A stretch of DNA of 57,972 bases. It comes from Candidatus Omnitrophota bacterium. GTDB taxonomy: Bacteria > Omnitrophota > Gorgyraeia > Velamenicoccales > Velamenicoccaceae. Both the position numbers and the translations under genes were made by a program. This document shows positions 34,861-43,386 of this stretch, piece after piece. The DNA lies in NCBI GenBank assembly GCA_020052645.1, contig JAGVOQ010000047.1:1-57972 (forward strand), in the 5' to 3' direction. Position 1 is the stretch's first letter; each line of letters starts with the position of its first letter. The notes under the pieces were generated by a model that saw only the letters and a program-made list of their open reading frames with translations, was not told the origin of the DNA and searched no databases.

Positions 34861-34895
34861 CTTTTTATGTCGAGACTAAGTCTCGACATAAAAAG
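34861..34895. terminator. Perfect 17-bp palindrome after a PEP-CTERM gene
   Basis: CTTTTTATGTCGAGACT and its exact inverse flank one central base, 4 bp after the stop at 34857. The A and T runs lie at the stem base, so it could act as a terminator in either direction. Confidence 0.65.
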
Positions 34896-34984
34896 GCTTA
34901 GTTGTTTTACCTCAAAGAGAAATAAAAAATGTCACACGTGGGCAGAGAGCTTTGAGGTGTCCAGAAATGGACAGAACGCGTTTT

Positions 34985-35039
34985 AAAATAATTAAGCCTA
35001 TTTTGTACTGCGATGAGTGGTTAAGGTAGGCTTAATTTT
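34985..35039. repeat. 55-bp hairpin repeat, copy 1
   Basis: The arms TTAAGCCTA/TAGGCTTAA enclose a conserved 26-nt loop. An identical copy is at 35760-35814, on the other side of the next PEP-CTERM gene, and similarity continues a few bases beyond. A T-run follows, so it can also act as a terminator. The 120 bp between this copy and 35162 are AT-rich and may hold a promoter. Confidence 0.85.
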
Positions 35040-35161
35040 TGGTCTCATAAATATATTTTTATAAAAGAATTATTTTCATTCATTTAGTAGAGTATCTTGT
35101 TAAAGCTTAGTTTGTAAGTGTAGCATTGAAATCATAGGATTAACAAAAAGGAGAGGATTGT

Positions 35162-35746
35162 ATGAAGAAGATCGTTTTAGTTTTGCTCTTGGTTTCTCTC
35201 GTAGTTTTTGGATTCTGTTTGAATGTTTTTGCATTGCCTATTTCCGCAGACTATGTTGTTACCGGAACCCCTGGGAATTACGTATTAGATTTTACTTTTA
35301 CGAATAATATTCCTGCTAGCTATGGTCAATACGCTTATTTTCTTGGCGTTGATTTGCCGTATGATTCAAATATGGGCATGCCTAGCTCTAAATGGTTTGC
35401 TTATCAAGGTCCTTGGAGCCTTAGTGGGTATGGTGGAAGTAATATAAATTATTACGACATGTGGTTAACAAATGATTATATAAATGCTATTGGTTCCGGA
35501 GAGTCTCTTTCTGGTTTCACGGTGCATGTAGGCCAGATTCCTCAGACGATTAACTTTTTTGCTTTTGCGTATGACCTGGGTCAGGGGCCTGGTTATTTTG
35601 AAGATGATGCTGTTAATAAGGGCTATAATCCTGGTTTTGAAGGCATAGTTGGGCAGGGCGAGGATAATGGTGGCGTTGTCCCAGAACCAGCATCTTTGTC
35701 ATTATTAGGTCTAGGTTTACTAGGATTGTTGAGAAGGAAAAAATAG
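35162..35746 (+). CDS. PEP-CTERM sorting domain protein
   Basis: 194 residues. AAAGGAGAGG SD, signal peptide (VLVLLLVSLVVFGFCLNVFA), mature region of small beta-rich type (LDFTFTNNIPASYGQYAYFL), and VPEPASLSLLGLGLLGLLRRKK. The gene is bracketed by two identical 55-bp hairpin repeats, giving it the look of a cassette. Confidence 0.86.
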   Translation: MKKIVLVLLLVSLVVFGFCLNVFALPISADYVVTGTPGNYVLDFTFTNNIPASYGQYAYFLGVDLPYDSNMGMPSSKWFAYQGPWSLSGYGGSNINYYDMWLTNDYINAIGSGESLSGFTVHVGQIPQTINFFAFAYDLGQGPGYFEDDAVNKGYNPGFEGIVGQGEDNGGVVPEPASLSLLGLGLLGLLRRKK

Positions 35747-35759
35747 CTTTAACTAGTTA

Positions 35760-35814
35760 AAAATAATTAAGCCTATTTTGTACTGCGATGAGTGGTTAAG
35801 GTAGGCTTAATTTT
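35760..35814. repeat. 55-bp hairpin repeat, copy 2
   Basis: Identical to 34985-35039. It begins 14 bp after the PEP-CTERM stop. Downstream, 35860-35945 is a composite of GAAGATA, CCACGGA and GCGAGTT heptamers without a gene. Confidence 0.85.
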
Positions 35815-35956
35815 GGACTCATAAAAAAATACATATTATAAGATTAAAAAAAGATTGAAGATAGAAGTTAGAAGATAGAAGATGGACGATAAAACGTCCA
35901 TAGTCCACGGACCACGGAAAAAAGTTTAACGAGTTAAGAGTGGGTGAGTTTGAAAA

Positions 35957-35991
35957 AAAGCACGAGGTTTGAAAAGACCTGTGCTTTTTTT
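35957..35991 (+). terminator. Rho-independent terminator
   Basis: AGCACGAGGT/ACCTGTGCT stem with a short loop followed by seven T. It ends the PEP-CTERM block before the convergent minus-strand gene. Confidence 0.85.
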
Positions 35992-36033
35992 ATTTGTACT
36001 ATTTACTATAAACTATCGACCATAAACTAGTAG

Positions 36034-37455
36034 TTAGATGTATCGAAACTTTCTTTCGTAATTCAGTTCTAGGCCGTGCGGGAAGTCGCGATAGGGATAA
36101 AGAATAATTTCTGTGCGTGCAGGGATGTTGGCCAAAAGGATAGTACGGATGCGCGCTTCGAATCCTTCGGAATTTGAGACCTCGTTTTTGAGTTGGACCT
36201 CTATCCTTAGACCTGCCTTGCTGTTAGAGAGTTTAAAATTCCCGGTAATTGCCGGGGCTATTTCGTCATCTGAATAAAGGAGTTCTTTGACGAACTCCGG
36301 CCTTAAATAAAATCCTTCCTCAAGTAGTAATTTTTCACGTCCCCAAATCGCAACCAAAGGAAGACGTACGTGGGGCACATAATTGCCGTAACCTAAAGCG
36401 GTGAGCGTTTCTTTTAAATGTTCATACGAGACGCATTTGCCTTCATCTTGGGTGTTGTAGCGCACCAGGGGGATGTTTGTGTCTTCATCGAGATTGGTCA
36501 GGACAATGTCGCTTAAATTATTGGCTTTGGGCATTTCTTCGACAAACACGCGCAGAGGATTGTATTGGAAGAACGCGGGAAGATTTTCAAGGTCCGCGCC
36601 GACAAGTTTTTCTTTTAATCTTCTGTCTCGTTGCATAAGCCTGCGGATACGGATAAGTTCTTTTGTTTCATGAAAGACGTTGAGCCCGATTTCCGCAAGA
36701 CCGAAAGAAGAGCCGATGATGCTTTGATGCTCCGGCATATCTGGGTTGATGCCAAGTATATTGGCAAAATAAACCCTTAAATTCTCTGGCAGGATCTCTT
36801 CGCCTAATACTAAGTGGATTTTTATCTTTTTCCAATCTATGCCACTTGCAATTCCTTCTTCCAAGACCTTTTTAACAAAGGAATTTTCACCCACCAGGAT
36901 CAATTGTTCAAAGGCAGACGCAAAAGTTTTAATGACTGTTATGATGATATCCGATCGTACGCTTGTGTCTGCTACTGTGACTAAAGATGAGTGGATGTGC
37001 ACACCCATGGGAAGGCCGTTGATCAAGAGTGTTTTCTTTTCAGAAACGTCAAAAATATAATCAAGAGTAAAATCTATGGCCTCTTGCATCTTTTGGGTTT
37101 CTTTGGCGGTGCTTAAGCCATAAGAAAAAGATTCAGCGCTGTGGCCGGAGCTGACAACGATGTTAGAGACATTTTTTATATCACCGGCAACGCATAGTTT
37201 CTTGAAATCTTGAGAGTAGTAGCGGAACGTTTTATTTTTATCCAGGATGGGGACGTTTTTTTTGAAATCTTGGATGGTATTGATGGCGGCTATAGAGACA
37301 TTGAAATCTTTTAAGCATTGCTTATATGCCGGAACAGAGATCGCTGCCCGTTGGAAAGTTTTTAAAGTCCGGCGCTCAGAGAGGATCTCAAGCTTCTTAG
37401 GATCGAGCGAGGCGAGTAGTTGAACAGTGAGTTGTTTTTTCTTGTGTCGAAACAT
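36034..37455 (-). CDS. PaaK-like adenylate-forming protein (divergent)
   Basis: 473 residues with the fold outline of phenylacetate-CoA ligase (PaaK)-type enzymes: a substrate half, GSSFGLAEIGL in place of the Y/F-G-x-T/S-E core, DEDTNIPLVRYNTQDEGKCV matching the P-L-I-R-Y-x-T-x-D hinge, and a small C-terminal domain ending in LELNYERKFRYI. The usual S-S-G-T-T/S-G loop reads VVSSGHSAESFSYG, so ATP handling may differ. Last gene of the minus-strand Lol-like operon. It could activate an acid exported or attached by that operon, but the substrate is unknown. Confidence 0.75.
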   Translation of the reverse strand: MFRHKKKQLTVQLLASLDPKKLEILSERRTLKTFQRAAISVPAYKQCLKDFNVSIAAINTIQDFKKNVPILDKNKTFRYYSQDFKKLCVAGDIKNVSNIVVSSGHSAESFSYGLSTAKETQKMQEAIDFTLDYIFDVSEKKTLLINGLPMGVHIHSSLVTVADTSVRSDIIITVIKTFASAFEQLILVGENSFVKKVLEEGIASGIDWKKIKIHLVLGEEILPENLRVYFANILGINPDMPEHQSIIGSSFGLAEIGLNVFHETKELIRIRRLMQRDRRLKEKLVGADLENLPAFFQYNPLRVFVEEMPKANNLSDIVLTNLDEDTNIPLVRYNTQDEGKCVSYEHLKETLTALGYGNYVPHVRLPLVAIWGREKLLLEEGFYLRPEFVKELLYSDDEIAPAITGNFKLSNSKAGLRIEVQLKNEVSNSEGFEARIRTILLANIPARTEIILYPYRDFPHGLELNYERKFRYI

Positions 37456-37481
37456 ATTTTTGAGATAAAAGAAATTATTTT

Positions 37482-37569
37482 TCAGGTGGCAGGGATCAGG
37501 GAACAGGTAGCAGCAAGCAAAAGCTATTTTTGGCTTTCTGATACCCGGTGCCAGTTACCCGGTGCCTGA
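37482..37569. repeat. Heptamer hairpin, CAGGGAT family (copy 2)
   Basis: Left arm of CAGGGAT/CAGGTAG units and inverted right arm (TACCCGG/TGCCAGT), located between two minus-strand genes. Confidence 0.85.
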
Positions 37570-37574
37570 AACAA

Positions 37575-38771
37575 TTAAAAGAATAACTTTACTTCCGCGT
37601 AATACATATTGTGCTTATCCTGGAATTCGCTGTTGTCGTTTTTGGCAAAGAACTGGGCGCCAATGGCGGCATCAGTATTTTCAGTAATATTATATCGCAA
37701 TTCGGGATTCAAGAAAACACTTTTGCCAACAATATCGTAAATCGCAGCCCATTTGAATTTAAAGAGGGGCGTGATTTCATGGGTAAGGGAAAGGCTCAAG
37801 AGTTGCTTTTTTAAAGAGAGTTTTTGACGTTGATCTAATAGAGACGTTGAAAAAACAGCGTAGTCGCCGTTGGCTGCTCCATTGTAAAAATATTCAGCCA
37901 AGCCTGATGTCTTGGCTGAGAAGCTGTAATCAAGCCCTAAAGCTGCGCGCGGGTAACGTTCTTGGCCTAATTTCGTAAATGTGAATTCACCACGGAACCC
38001 GGCTTTTTTTAAATAGCCGTCAAAGCCTAACCCTATTGTTTTTTCCTTAAGATGTTTGGCTACTATAAAAAATGTATCGTAGCTGAAAATTTTCTTATAA
38101 AGACGAAGGGCATAGCTGTCTTCATCACTTGTGTGGCCGGGGCCATAAATCAAGTTCAAGGATGTAAAATTGTCGCCAAATAATTCGATATTTAAGGCGT
38201 CAAATCCTGTGCGTTCATCAGCTTCGATATCCGATGGATTCGGCGGATTGAATAAGTCCAGCGGTGAGTAAAAACGCAATCGGCCCCAATCGATGAGTTG
38301 TTTACCGAAAGCAATCCTGCTTTTTTCTGATTCGAATTGCAGATAGCAGCGGAATAGAAGCTGTTGTTCGTAGACGTGCTTTGTGTCGCTGATAACCTGA
38401 TCCGCGTCCCACCAGGCGAGATCTTTCTGATTATCTTGCCGGATGAGGGCAAAATCAGGGTTTTGCGAAAAATCATTTAAAAGGAGTTCGTGGTCGTAGG
38501 TCACGAAAAGTTTTATATTTTTTGTCAGTTGCGGCTTGAATTCAAGGCGCAGTCGTTGGAGTACGGCGGAGATATTTTCTTTGGTGCTTGAAGATTTTGT
38601 AAATGTGGGAAGAACCTTGTAGTAGCCGGAAAAAATATCCTTGAAGTCAGCGGCATAAGATTGAGTTGAGATGGCGAGACAGAAAATAGAAGATAGAAGA
38701 TAGAAGATGGAAGATGGAAAGTTAAAAATAGAAAGATTAAAGTTTTTTAATTTTTTTTTATTTTTTTCCAT
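37575..38771 (-). CDS. Outer membrane beta-barrel protein (DUF1302-like)
   Basis: About 398 residues from the ATG at 38771; a TTG start at 38798 that overlaps the ATPase stop is the alternative. A signal peptide is followed by amphipathic strands throughout (for example FRCYLQFESEKSRIAFGKQL, LSLKKQLLSLSLTHEITPLF) and a terminal phenylalanine (AEVKLFF), as in outer membrane barrels. IDWGRLRFYSPLDLFNPPNP is typical of DUF1302-like proteins found with Lol-like or RND exporters. The signal peptide hydrophobic core is encoded by the GAAGATA repeat read on its complementary strand. It probably provides the outer membrane exit or acceptor of this operon. Confidence 0.82.
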   Translation of the reverse strand: MEKNKKKLKNFNLSIFNFPSSIFYLLSSIFCLAISTQSYAADFKDIFSGYYKVLPTFTKSSSTKENISAVLQRLRLEFKPQLTKNIKLFVTYDHELLLNDFSQNPDFALIRQDNQKDLAWWDADQVISDTKHVYEQQLLFRCYLQFESEKSRIAFGKQLIDWGRLRFYSPLDLFNPPNPSDIEADERTGFDALNIELFGDNFTSLNLIYGPGHTSDEDSYALRLYKKIFSYDTFFIVAKHLKEKTIGLGFDGYLKKAGFRGEFTFTKLGQERYPRAALGLDYSFSAKTSGLAEYFYNGAANGDYAVFSTSLLDQRQKLSLKKQLLSLSLTHEITPLFKFKWAAIYDIVGKSVFLNPELRYNITENTDAAIGAQFFAKNDNSEFQDKHNMYYAEVKLFF

Positions 38772-38799
38772 TTTCAATTTTCTATTGTCTATTTTCAAA
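38681..38799. repeat. GAAGATA heptamer hairpin overlapping a start region
   Basis: Purine arm 38681-38740 (GAAGATA, GAAGATG) and inverted pyrimidine arm 38767-38799 surround an AT-rich centre. The structure covers the signal-peptide region of the minus-strand outer membrane protein gene. Confidence 0.8.
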
Positions 38800-39481
38800 C
38801 AACTATACGTCCGTCATGTAAATGAATCAGCGTTTTGGCTTTATCCATGACCATCTTGTCATGGGTGGCGAAGACGAAGGTGATGTTTAAGTTCTGGCTC
38901 ATGGCGTACATGAGGTCGATAAGGGCGCTGCCGGTCTTTGAATCTAGGTTGGCTGTTGGTTCATCGGCTAGGATGATCTTAGGGCGCACCAGGATGGCTC
39001 GTGCCGTGGCTACGCGCTGTTGTTGTCCGCCGCTCAATTGCGAAGGCCTTCTCCGTAGATAAGCCTCTAAGCCTAAATCTTTTAAAATATGGAATGTTTC
39101 GTGTTTTCTTTGTTTGGGCGTCATGCCTTGCAAGAGCGCGATATATTCCGCATTTTCTTCGGTGGTCAATGTTTCAATAAGATTGTAGGCCTGAAAAATA
39201 AATCCGATCTTTCTTAAACGAAAATCCGCTGCCTGTGAGCTGTTTAGAGTTGAGAGAGGGGTGCCGTCAATAATGATCTGTCCGCCGGTGGGTTTGTCTA
39301 AGGCGCCGATTAGATTGAGAAGAGTTGTTTTCCCTGAACCCGAAGGCCCTGCCAGCGCTACAAATTCTCCTTCCTCAATATTTAAGGTGACGTGGTCGAG
39401 CGCCACTGATTCTATGCGGGAATGTTTTTCCCGATAGATTTTGGTGACGTCTTTGACTGAGATGATAGTTGCTCTGTTCAT
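38795..39481 (-). CDS. ABC transporter ATPase, LolD/MacB type
   Basis: 228 residues. Walker [11 protein letters not shown]-loop [13 protein letters not shown], signature LSGGQQQR, Walker B IILADEPT and the switch FATHDKM are all intact. The length and sequence fit the LolD/MacB/FtsE-like class that powers FtsX-fold permeases. Partner of the permease at 39621. A CAGGGAC-type hairpin separates the two genes. Confidence 0.93.
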   Translation of the reverse strand: MNRATIISVKDVTKIYREKHSRIESVALDHVTLNIEEGEFVALAGPSGSGKTTLLNLIGALDKPTGGQIIIDGTPLSTLNSSQAADFRLRKIGFIFQAYNLIETLTTEENAEYIALLQGMTPKQRKHETFHILKDLGLEAYLRRRPSQLSGGQQQRVATARAILVRPKIILADEPTANLDSKTGSALIDLMYAMSQNLNITFVFATHDKMVMDKAKTLIHLHDGRIVV

Positions 39482-39518
39482 GATAAAAAGTTTAGCGAGT
39501 TGCGAGTTAAGTACTTTT

Positions 39519-39605
39519 TCAGGGACCAGGGAACAGGTATCGGGTATCAGAAAACTAAAAATGTTTTTTGCTTGCTGTTACCAGTTGCCCGTTGCCAGTT
39601 GTCAG
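39519..39605. repeat. Heptamer hairpin, CAGGGAT family (copy 3)
   Basis: CAGGGAC/CAGGTAT arm and inverted TACCAGT/TGCCCGT arm between the permease and ATPase genes. Confidence 0.85.
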
Positions 39606-39620
39606 AAATTTTTAGCTATT

Positions 39621-40847
39621 TCAAATATGTCTTATCGCTTCGATCGGCGAAAGACGCGATGCTTTTTTCGCTGGTATTACTGATATAAAAATACTTACCA
39701 AGAGCACGACAGAAGAATAAAAGGCTATGCTTATCACATCTAATCTCGGATAAATGATAGAGCCGATATAAAAATTATTCAGGGCGCTGGAAATAATAGA
39801 AAGATCGATGCCACGAATGCTGAAAAAAAAGACGAGGCCTGTGCCGATACATGTGCCGAAAAATGTGCCTATGAGGCCCAAGAGGAATGATTCTATTGTG
39901 ACCATGCCTGATATTTGTTGTGGTTTTGTGCCAAGCGCTAACATGATGCCGAATTCCCGGATGCGTTCCATAACGCCCATAAGCACGGTATTTAAAATGC
40001 CGGAGGCTACGACGATCAGGACGATGAAAAGAATAAGGTCAGTGAAGACTTGGTCAAACTGAAGCCACTGGTAAGTCATGGGCGAAACTTCTTTCCATGT
40101 CAGGACTTCAAAGCGATTCGTGTCGAGATTGTTTTTTATTTCCATGCTCAGGGCGTCGATGGAATTGATTTTATCGGCCTTTACGACAATTTCAGAGATT
40201 TTGTTTCCCATGACCAAGAGTTCCTGGGCGGCTTTAAGGGTGATGAGGGCCAGATTCTTATCTATTTCTTCGGCGCCGGATTCGACGATGCCGTAGACAT
40301 TGTAGGCGGCGGCAGCCATACTGCCGTCGCTCCCCTGGCTCATCAGGACGACCTTATCGCCTAAATCCACTTTTAAATTCTCCGCCAAGGTTGTACCGAT
40401 AATGATTTCACTGTCCAGGCCGCTTTTGAGGAATTTGCCTTTGCGTAAACGTTTGTGAAGGTCGGAAAGTTTTTGTTCCGCTTCAGGGCTTATGCCTAAA
40501 AGCAGGATGCCTGAGGAGCCTTCGCTAGAGGAGATGAGGGTGTAATCCTTGATGCGCGGCGCAAGGCTTGAAATCCCGCCTATATTTTTAAGAACGGATG
40601 TTATGACATAGGAATTAGTGATGCTGTTTTCAATCTCGTTATTTTTTTGAAAACCGCTTTTATGAATTTGGATGTGGCCGATCAAGAGATTGGTATAGTT
40701 TTCAACCATCTGCATGTCTGCACCATCGACAAAACTTTTTAAGAAGATGAGGGCGGCGAGGCCGATAGACACGGCAGAAATCGTGATAGAGGAGCGCCAC
40801 GTATTTCTTTTGATGTTACGCCAGGCGATTTTAGTGAATGTGGTCAT
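39621..40847 (-). CDS. ABC transporter permease, LolE/MacB (FtsX) type
   Basis: 408 residues. One N-terminal helix (SSITISAVSIGLAALIFLKS) with RNIKRNTWR just before it, a large periplasmic domain (residues about 45-260), then three C-terminal helices with VLMGVMERIREFGIMLALG and a terminal AKKASRLSPIEAIRH. This is the LolC/LolE and MacB topology, in which energy from the ATPase moves a lipid or lipoprotein out of the inner membrane rather than across it. Confidence 0.92.
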   Translation of the reverse strand: MTTFTKIAWRNIKRNTWRSSITISAVSIGLAALIFLKSFVDGADMQMVENYTNLLIGHIQIHKSGFQKNNEIENSITNSYVITSVLKNIGGISSLAPRIKDYTLISSSEGSSGILLLGISPEAEQKLSDLHKRLRKGKFLKSGLDSEIIIGTTLAENLKVDLGDKVVLMSQGSDGSMAAAAYNVYGIVESGAEEIDKNLALITLKAAQELLVMGNKISEIVVKADKINSIDALSMEIKNNLDTNRFEVLTWKEVSPMTYQWLQFDQVFTDLILFIVLIVVASGILNTVLMGVMERIREFGIMLALGTKPQQISGMVTIESFLLGLIGTFFGTCIGTGLVFFFSIRGIDLSIISSALNNFYIGSIIYPRLDVISIAFYSSVVLLVSIFISVIPAKKASRLSPIEAIRHI

Positions 40848-40852
40848 TTTTT

Positions 40853-40936
40853 TCAGGGAACAGGGACCGGTGAACAGGGAACAGTCAAAGCTAAAAAAGC
40901 TTTCCGATATCAGTTGCCTGATGCCCGATACCTGAA
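40853..40936. repeat. Heptamer hairpin, CAGGGAT family (copy 4)
   Basis: CAGGGAA/CAGGGAC arm and inverted TGCCTGA/TGCCCGA arm between the LolA-like gene and the permease gene. Confidence 0.85.
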
Positions 40937-40947
40937 ACGTTATTATT

Positions 40948-41709
40948 TTATTTATTTTTCAAGCTCTGCAAGCTGAAGGCGTTGTCGTTTATGGGAGCAT
41001 TATAAACCAGTTTTTTGTCAACTTCAATAACGGTGCGGTGACCTTTTTTGATCTCTGAGATCATTTCCCAATGTGTGGGGATGGTCCTGTCCGAAATTTT
41101 TTCGATTTTTGAATAGTTGAGGACTTTAATGAGTTTGTTATCTTTGCCGTAGAACTCATCGCGCAGGGGAATAAAATCTTTCTTCCGGATTTTTATGATG
41201 CGTTTATTCCAGACAACGCCGGCTTTCGGTTTTGGTGTTAAAACAATAACATAGATTTCTTCGCCGTCTATTTTTTCTTTTTTCAGCAGAGCGTGCTCAT
41301 AGTCATCGACAACGCTGCTTTCTTTAACCAGGTCGTCATTGGCAAAATCGCTGCCCATCCAAGGCTGGAGCATCATGGAAGGCGGGATTTTGATAGTGCG
41401 TTCGACTTGGGGCAGGTAGTTCCACATTTCGTTCTTCAAGCGTAACGTGGTCGTGCCTTTTTCTTTTGAAGGAGAGAGGATCCTGATAAACATTTTGTCG
41501 CGGTTCTTGCTTTTAACGTAGAGGCGAAGGGTGCGTTCCCAGGTAGGGGTTTTTATGGTCATTTCGTAGATACCTTCCTGAGTATCGCCGCGCATAAGGT
41601 CATCAGAATATTTAACGATTTCGCGCGGGGATAAATCTTGGGAGAAAACGCAAGGAAGCGAGAAGAAGTGAAAGCCGATCACAAGAAATAAAGTGAGGTG
41701 TCGCCGCAT
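40948..41709 (-). CDS. Outer membrane lipoprotein-sorting protein (LolA-like)
   Basis: 253 residues from the ATG at 41709. Signal peptide (RRHLTLFLVIGFHFFSLPCVFS), then a LolA/LolB-type half-barrel with MRGDTQEGIYEMTIKTPTWE, MWNYLPQVERTIKIPP and MLQPWMGSDFANDDLV, as in the family often encoded with FtsX-type ABC exporters. It would carry the hydrophobic cargo through the periplasm. Earlier in-frame ATGs at 41730 and 41718 lie inside or before the predicted -10 box, which favours 41709. Confidence 0.87.
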   Translation of the reverse strand: MRRHLTLFLVIGFHFFSLPCVFSQDLSPREIVKYSDDLMRGDTQEGIYEMTIKTPTWERTLRLYVKSKNRDKMFIRILSPSKEKGTTTLRLKNEMWNYLPQVERTIKIPPSMMLQPWMGSDFANDDLVKESSVVDDYEHALLKKEKIDGEEIYVIVLTPKPKAGVVWNKRIIKIRKKDFIPLRDEFYGKDNKLIKVLNYSKIEKISDRTIPTHWEMISEIKKGHRTVIEVDKKLVYNAPINDNAFSLQSLKNK

Positions 41710-41716
41710 ATGTTTC

Positions 41717-41744
41717 ATTATATTGGACATAGAGTAAAAGTCAA
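41717..41744 (-). promoter_or_regulatory. Sigma-70-type promoter, leaderless geometry
   Basis: On the minus strand: TTGACT (41744-41739), 16-nt spacer, TATAAT (41722-41717), then 7 nt to the ATG at 41709. The transcript would start at or next to the start codon. Confidence 0.7.
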
Positions 41745-41760
41745 TGATTGGATAAGACAA

Positions 41761-42535
41761 TTAAGAATGAAAAATGAACAATGAACAATTGAGAAGACTG
41801 AAGAAGATAGAAGTTAGAAGATCGAAGGGCGAAGGGAGGAGAAGAAAAGGTTAAGGTTGAGGTTAAGGTTAAGAAGAGAGAAGAGAAAAGAGAAAACCGA
41901 AGGACGAGGGACGAAAGAAGAGGGACGACGGACGAGAGGACGAAGGACGAAAGAGCGATGGAGAAAGACGAAGGACGGAGACGGAAGAACGAAAAAGCAG
42001 GAGATGGGAATTCTTAGGTTACGGGAAGTTTCTTAAAGTTGCGTAAACCCCGTTAGAGAACTTTGTTCTCTAACGGTTTGCGCTGACTGATGTCTTAAAC
42101 CACCATCGGCTTTATCACTGGATAACCGCCGACACAGAGTTGGCGGCTTTCTCTAACGGGGTAAAGTTTCTTGAAGTTGCAAAAGCAACCTTAAGAAACC
42201 TTTAAATGAGAAAAGGTCACAAGGTACAAAGTCACATGTCACATGTTACAAGAACGAAGATGGAAGATTGAAGGGCGAAGATAGAAGAAGAAAAGGTTAA
42301 GGTTGAGTTTGAGAAGCTTGAAGATAGAGGATAGAAAGTGGAAGGGCGAAAGAGCAAGAGAAAAAAAGTCACAGGTCACAAGTAAGAGCAAAAGAAATAA
42401 GAGTCAAAAAGTCAAAAGGTCAGTGCGAAGCAAAGCGGAGCCTCCCCGAAGGGGACAAGTTACAAGTAAGAGCAAGAGAAAAAACGACCACGGACAACAG
42501 ACCGCAGAAGACTGAAGACTGATGACTGAAGACTG
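41761..42535. repeat. Long repeat-only intergenic region
   Basis: 775 bp without a credible gene. Contains AACAATG, GAAGATA, GGTTAAG, ACGAAGG, decamer, GTCACAA, GTCAAAA, CCACGGA and GAAGACT/GATGACT families in series, plus a nested 114-bp insertion at 42048. It separates the divergent minus-strand Lol-like and plus-strand acyltransferase units. Confidence 0.85.
42048..42161. mobile_element. 114-bp MITE-like insertion with target duplication
   Basis: Terminal inverted repeats CCCCGTTAGAGAA and TTCTCTAACGGGG bound the element. TAAA is duplicated on both sides (42044-42047, 42162-42165). The uninterrupted equivalent is visible at about 33870, where the decamer array reads GTAAAGTTTC without insert. 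An internal hairpin GTTAGAGAAC/GTTCTCTAAC and a CCGCC/GGCGG stem are present. Confidence 0.8.
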
Positions 42536-42553
42536 ATGACTGAAAGACGAGGG

Positions 42554-42582
42554 TTGACCTATATTTATAGCTGTGATAAAGT
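42554..42582 (+). promoter_or_regulatory. Sigma-70-type promoter, leaderless geometry
   Basis: TTGACC (42554-42559), 17-nt spacer, TAAAGT (42577-42582), then 7 nt to the ATG at 42590. Confidence 0.6.
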
Positions 42583-42589
42583 ATGTCAC

Positions 42590-43291
42590 ATGGAAGAAAA
42601 ATTTTCGTTTGGAAAAATTAAGACCCCGGATCTCCTACAGGAAGCTTATAAGCTTCGTTATCAGGTTTACTGTAAAGAGTGCCACTTCATTCAGGAATCT
42701 GATTATCCTCTTGGATATGAAACAGACAGATTTGATGAACACTCTTCGCATTTTGGTGGTTTTGATAATCAGCAGCGTCTTGTTGGTTCTGTGCGTTTGA
42801 TCTTACCTTCTTGTAAAAAATTTCCTATTGAGGAGCATTGTTCGGGACTTCATGTTGATCCTAGCGTGATCCCACGGGAGAAGTGCGCCGAAGTTTCACG
42901 GCTGACCATCAGCAAGCTATACCGTAGAAGGGCCAATGACGGTCTTTATTATGAGCCGCAGGTTGATGCGGTTTCTGGGATAGACAAGGGAACTGATTTT
43001 ACGCGCCGCGTGCGGCCTATGGCTTTTGGGTTGTATCGAGAGATGTATCAGGAGTCTAAGCGTTTAAAGATTCGTTACTGGTTCGCGCTTATGGAAAGAA
43101 CTCTTTGGTTGCTTCTGAAAATCCATGGGTTTGTTTTTCGTCCGATCGGCGATCAGGTTGAATTTTATGGCATGGTGACTCCGTACCTCGCGGATCTTAT
43201 GGATATTGAAAGAACCGTCTACCAAAAATACCCGCAGTTTTTTACGTACTTTATGGATGGCCTGGAAGAAGACCTAAGGCCGAAGTTTTAA
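42590..43291 (+). CDS. PEP-CTERM/exosortase-associated acyltransferase (FeeM-like)
   Basis: 233 residues in the GNAT fold related to N-acyl amino acid synthases. LQEAYKLRYQVYCKECHFI, then YETDRFDEHSSHFGGFD, LVGSVRLILPS and CAEVSRLTISKLYRRR match the acyltransferase family that co-occurs with exosortase systems. It would move an acyl chain from acyl-ACP to an amine; the physiological product is unknown. ATG 42590 is favoured by the promoter geometry; an upstream in-frame ATG at 42536 lies before the -35 box. Confidence 0.85.
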   Translation: MEEKFSFGKIKTPDLLQEAYKLRYQVYCKECHFIQESDYPLGYETDRFDEHSSHFGGFDNQQRLVGSVRLILPSCKKFPIEEHCSGLHVDPSVIPREKCAEVSRLTISKLYRRRANDGLYYEPQVDAVSGIDKGTDFTRRVRPMAFGLYREMYQESKRLKIRYWFALMERTLWLLLKIHGFVFRPIGDQVEFYGMVTPYLADLMDIERTVYQKYPQFFTYFMDGLEEDLRPKF

Positions 43292-43293
43292 AA

Positions 43294-43377
43294 AACAGGG
43301 ATCAGGGATCGGGTAGCAGGGAACAGTAAAAACTGAAAAGTTTTCTGATGCCCGTTGCCTGTTGCCCGATGCCAGAG
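43294..43377. repeat. Heptamer hairpin, CAGGGAT family (copy 5)
   Basis: CAGGGAT, CAGGGAT, CGGGTAG, CAGGGAA in exact 7-nt register, then the inverted arm TGCCCGT/TGCCTGT. It fills the space between the acyltransferase and the ligase fusion. Confidence 0.88.
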
Positions 43378-43386
43378 ATTTTAATC

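Noticed and set aside
42303-42515. Plus-strand 70-codon ORF
   Set aside because: Made entirely of repeat units, with no SD and no similarity beyond the repeats.
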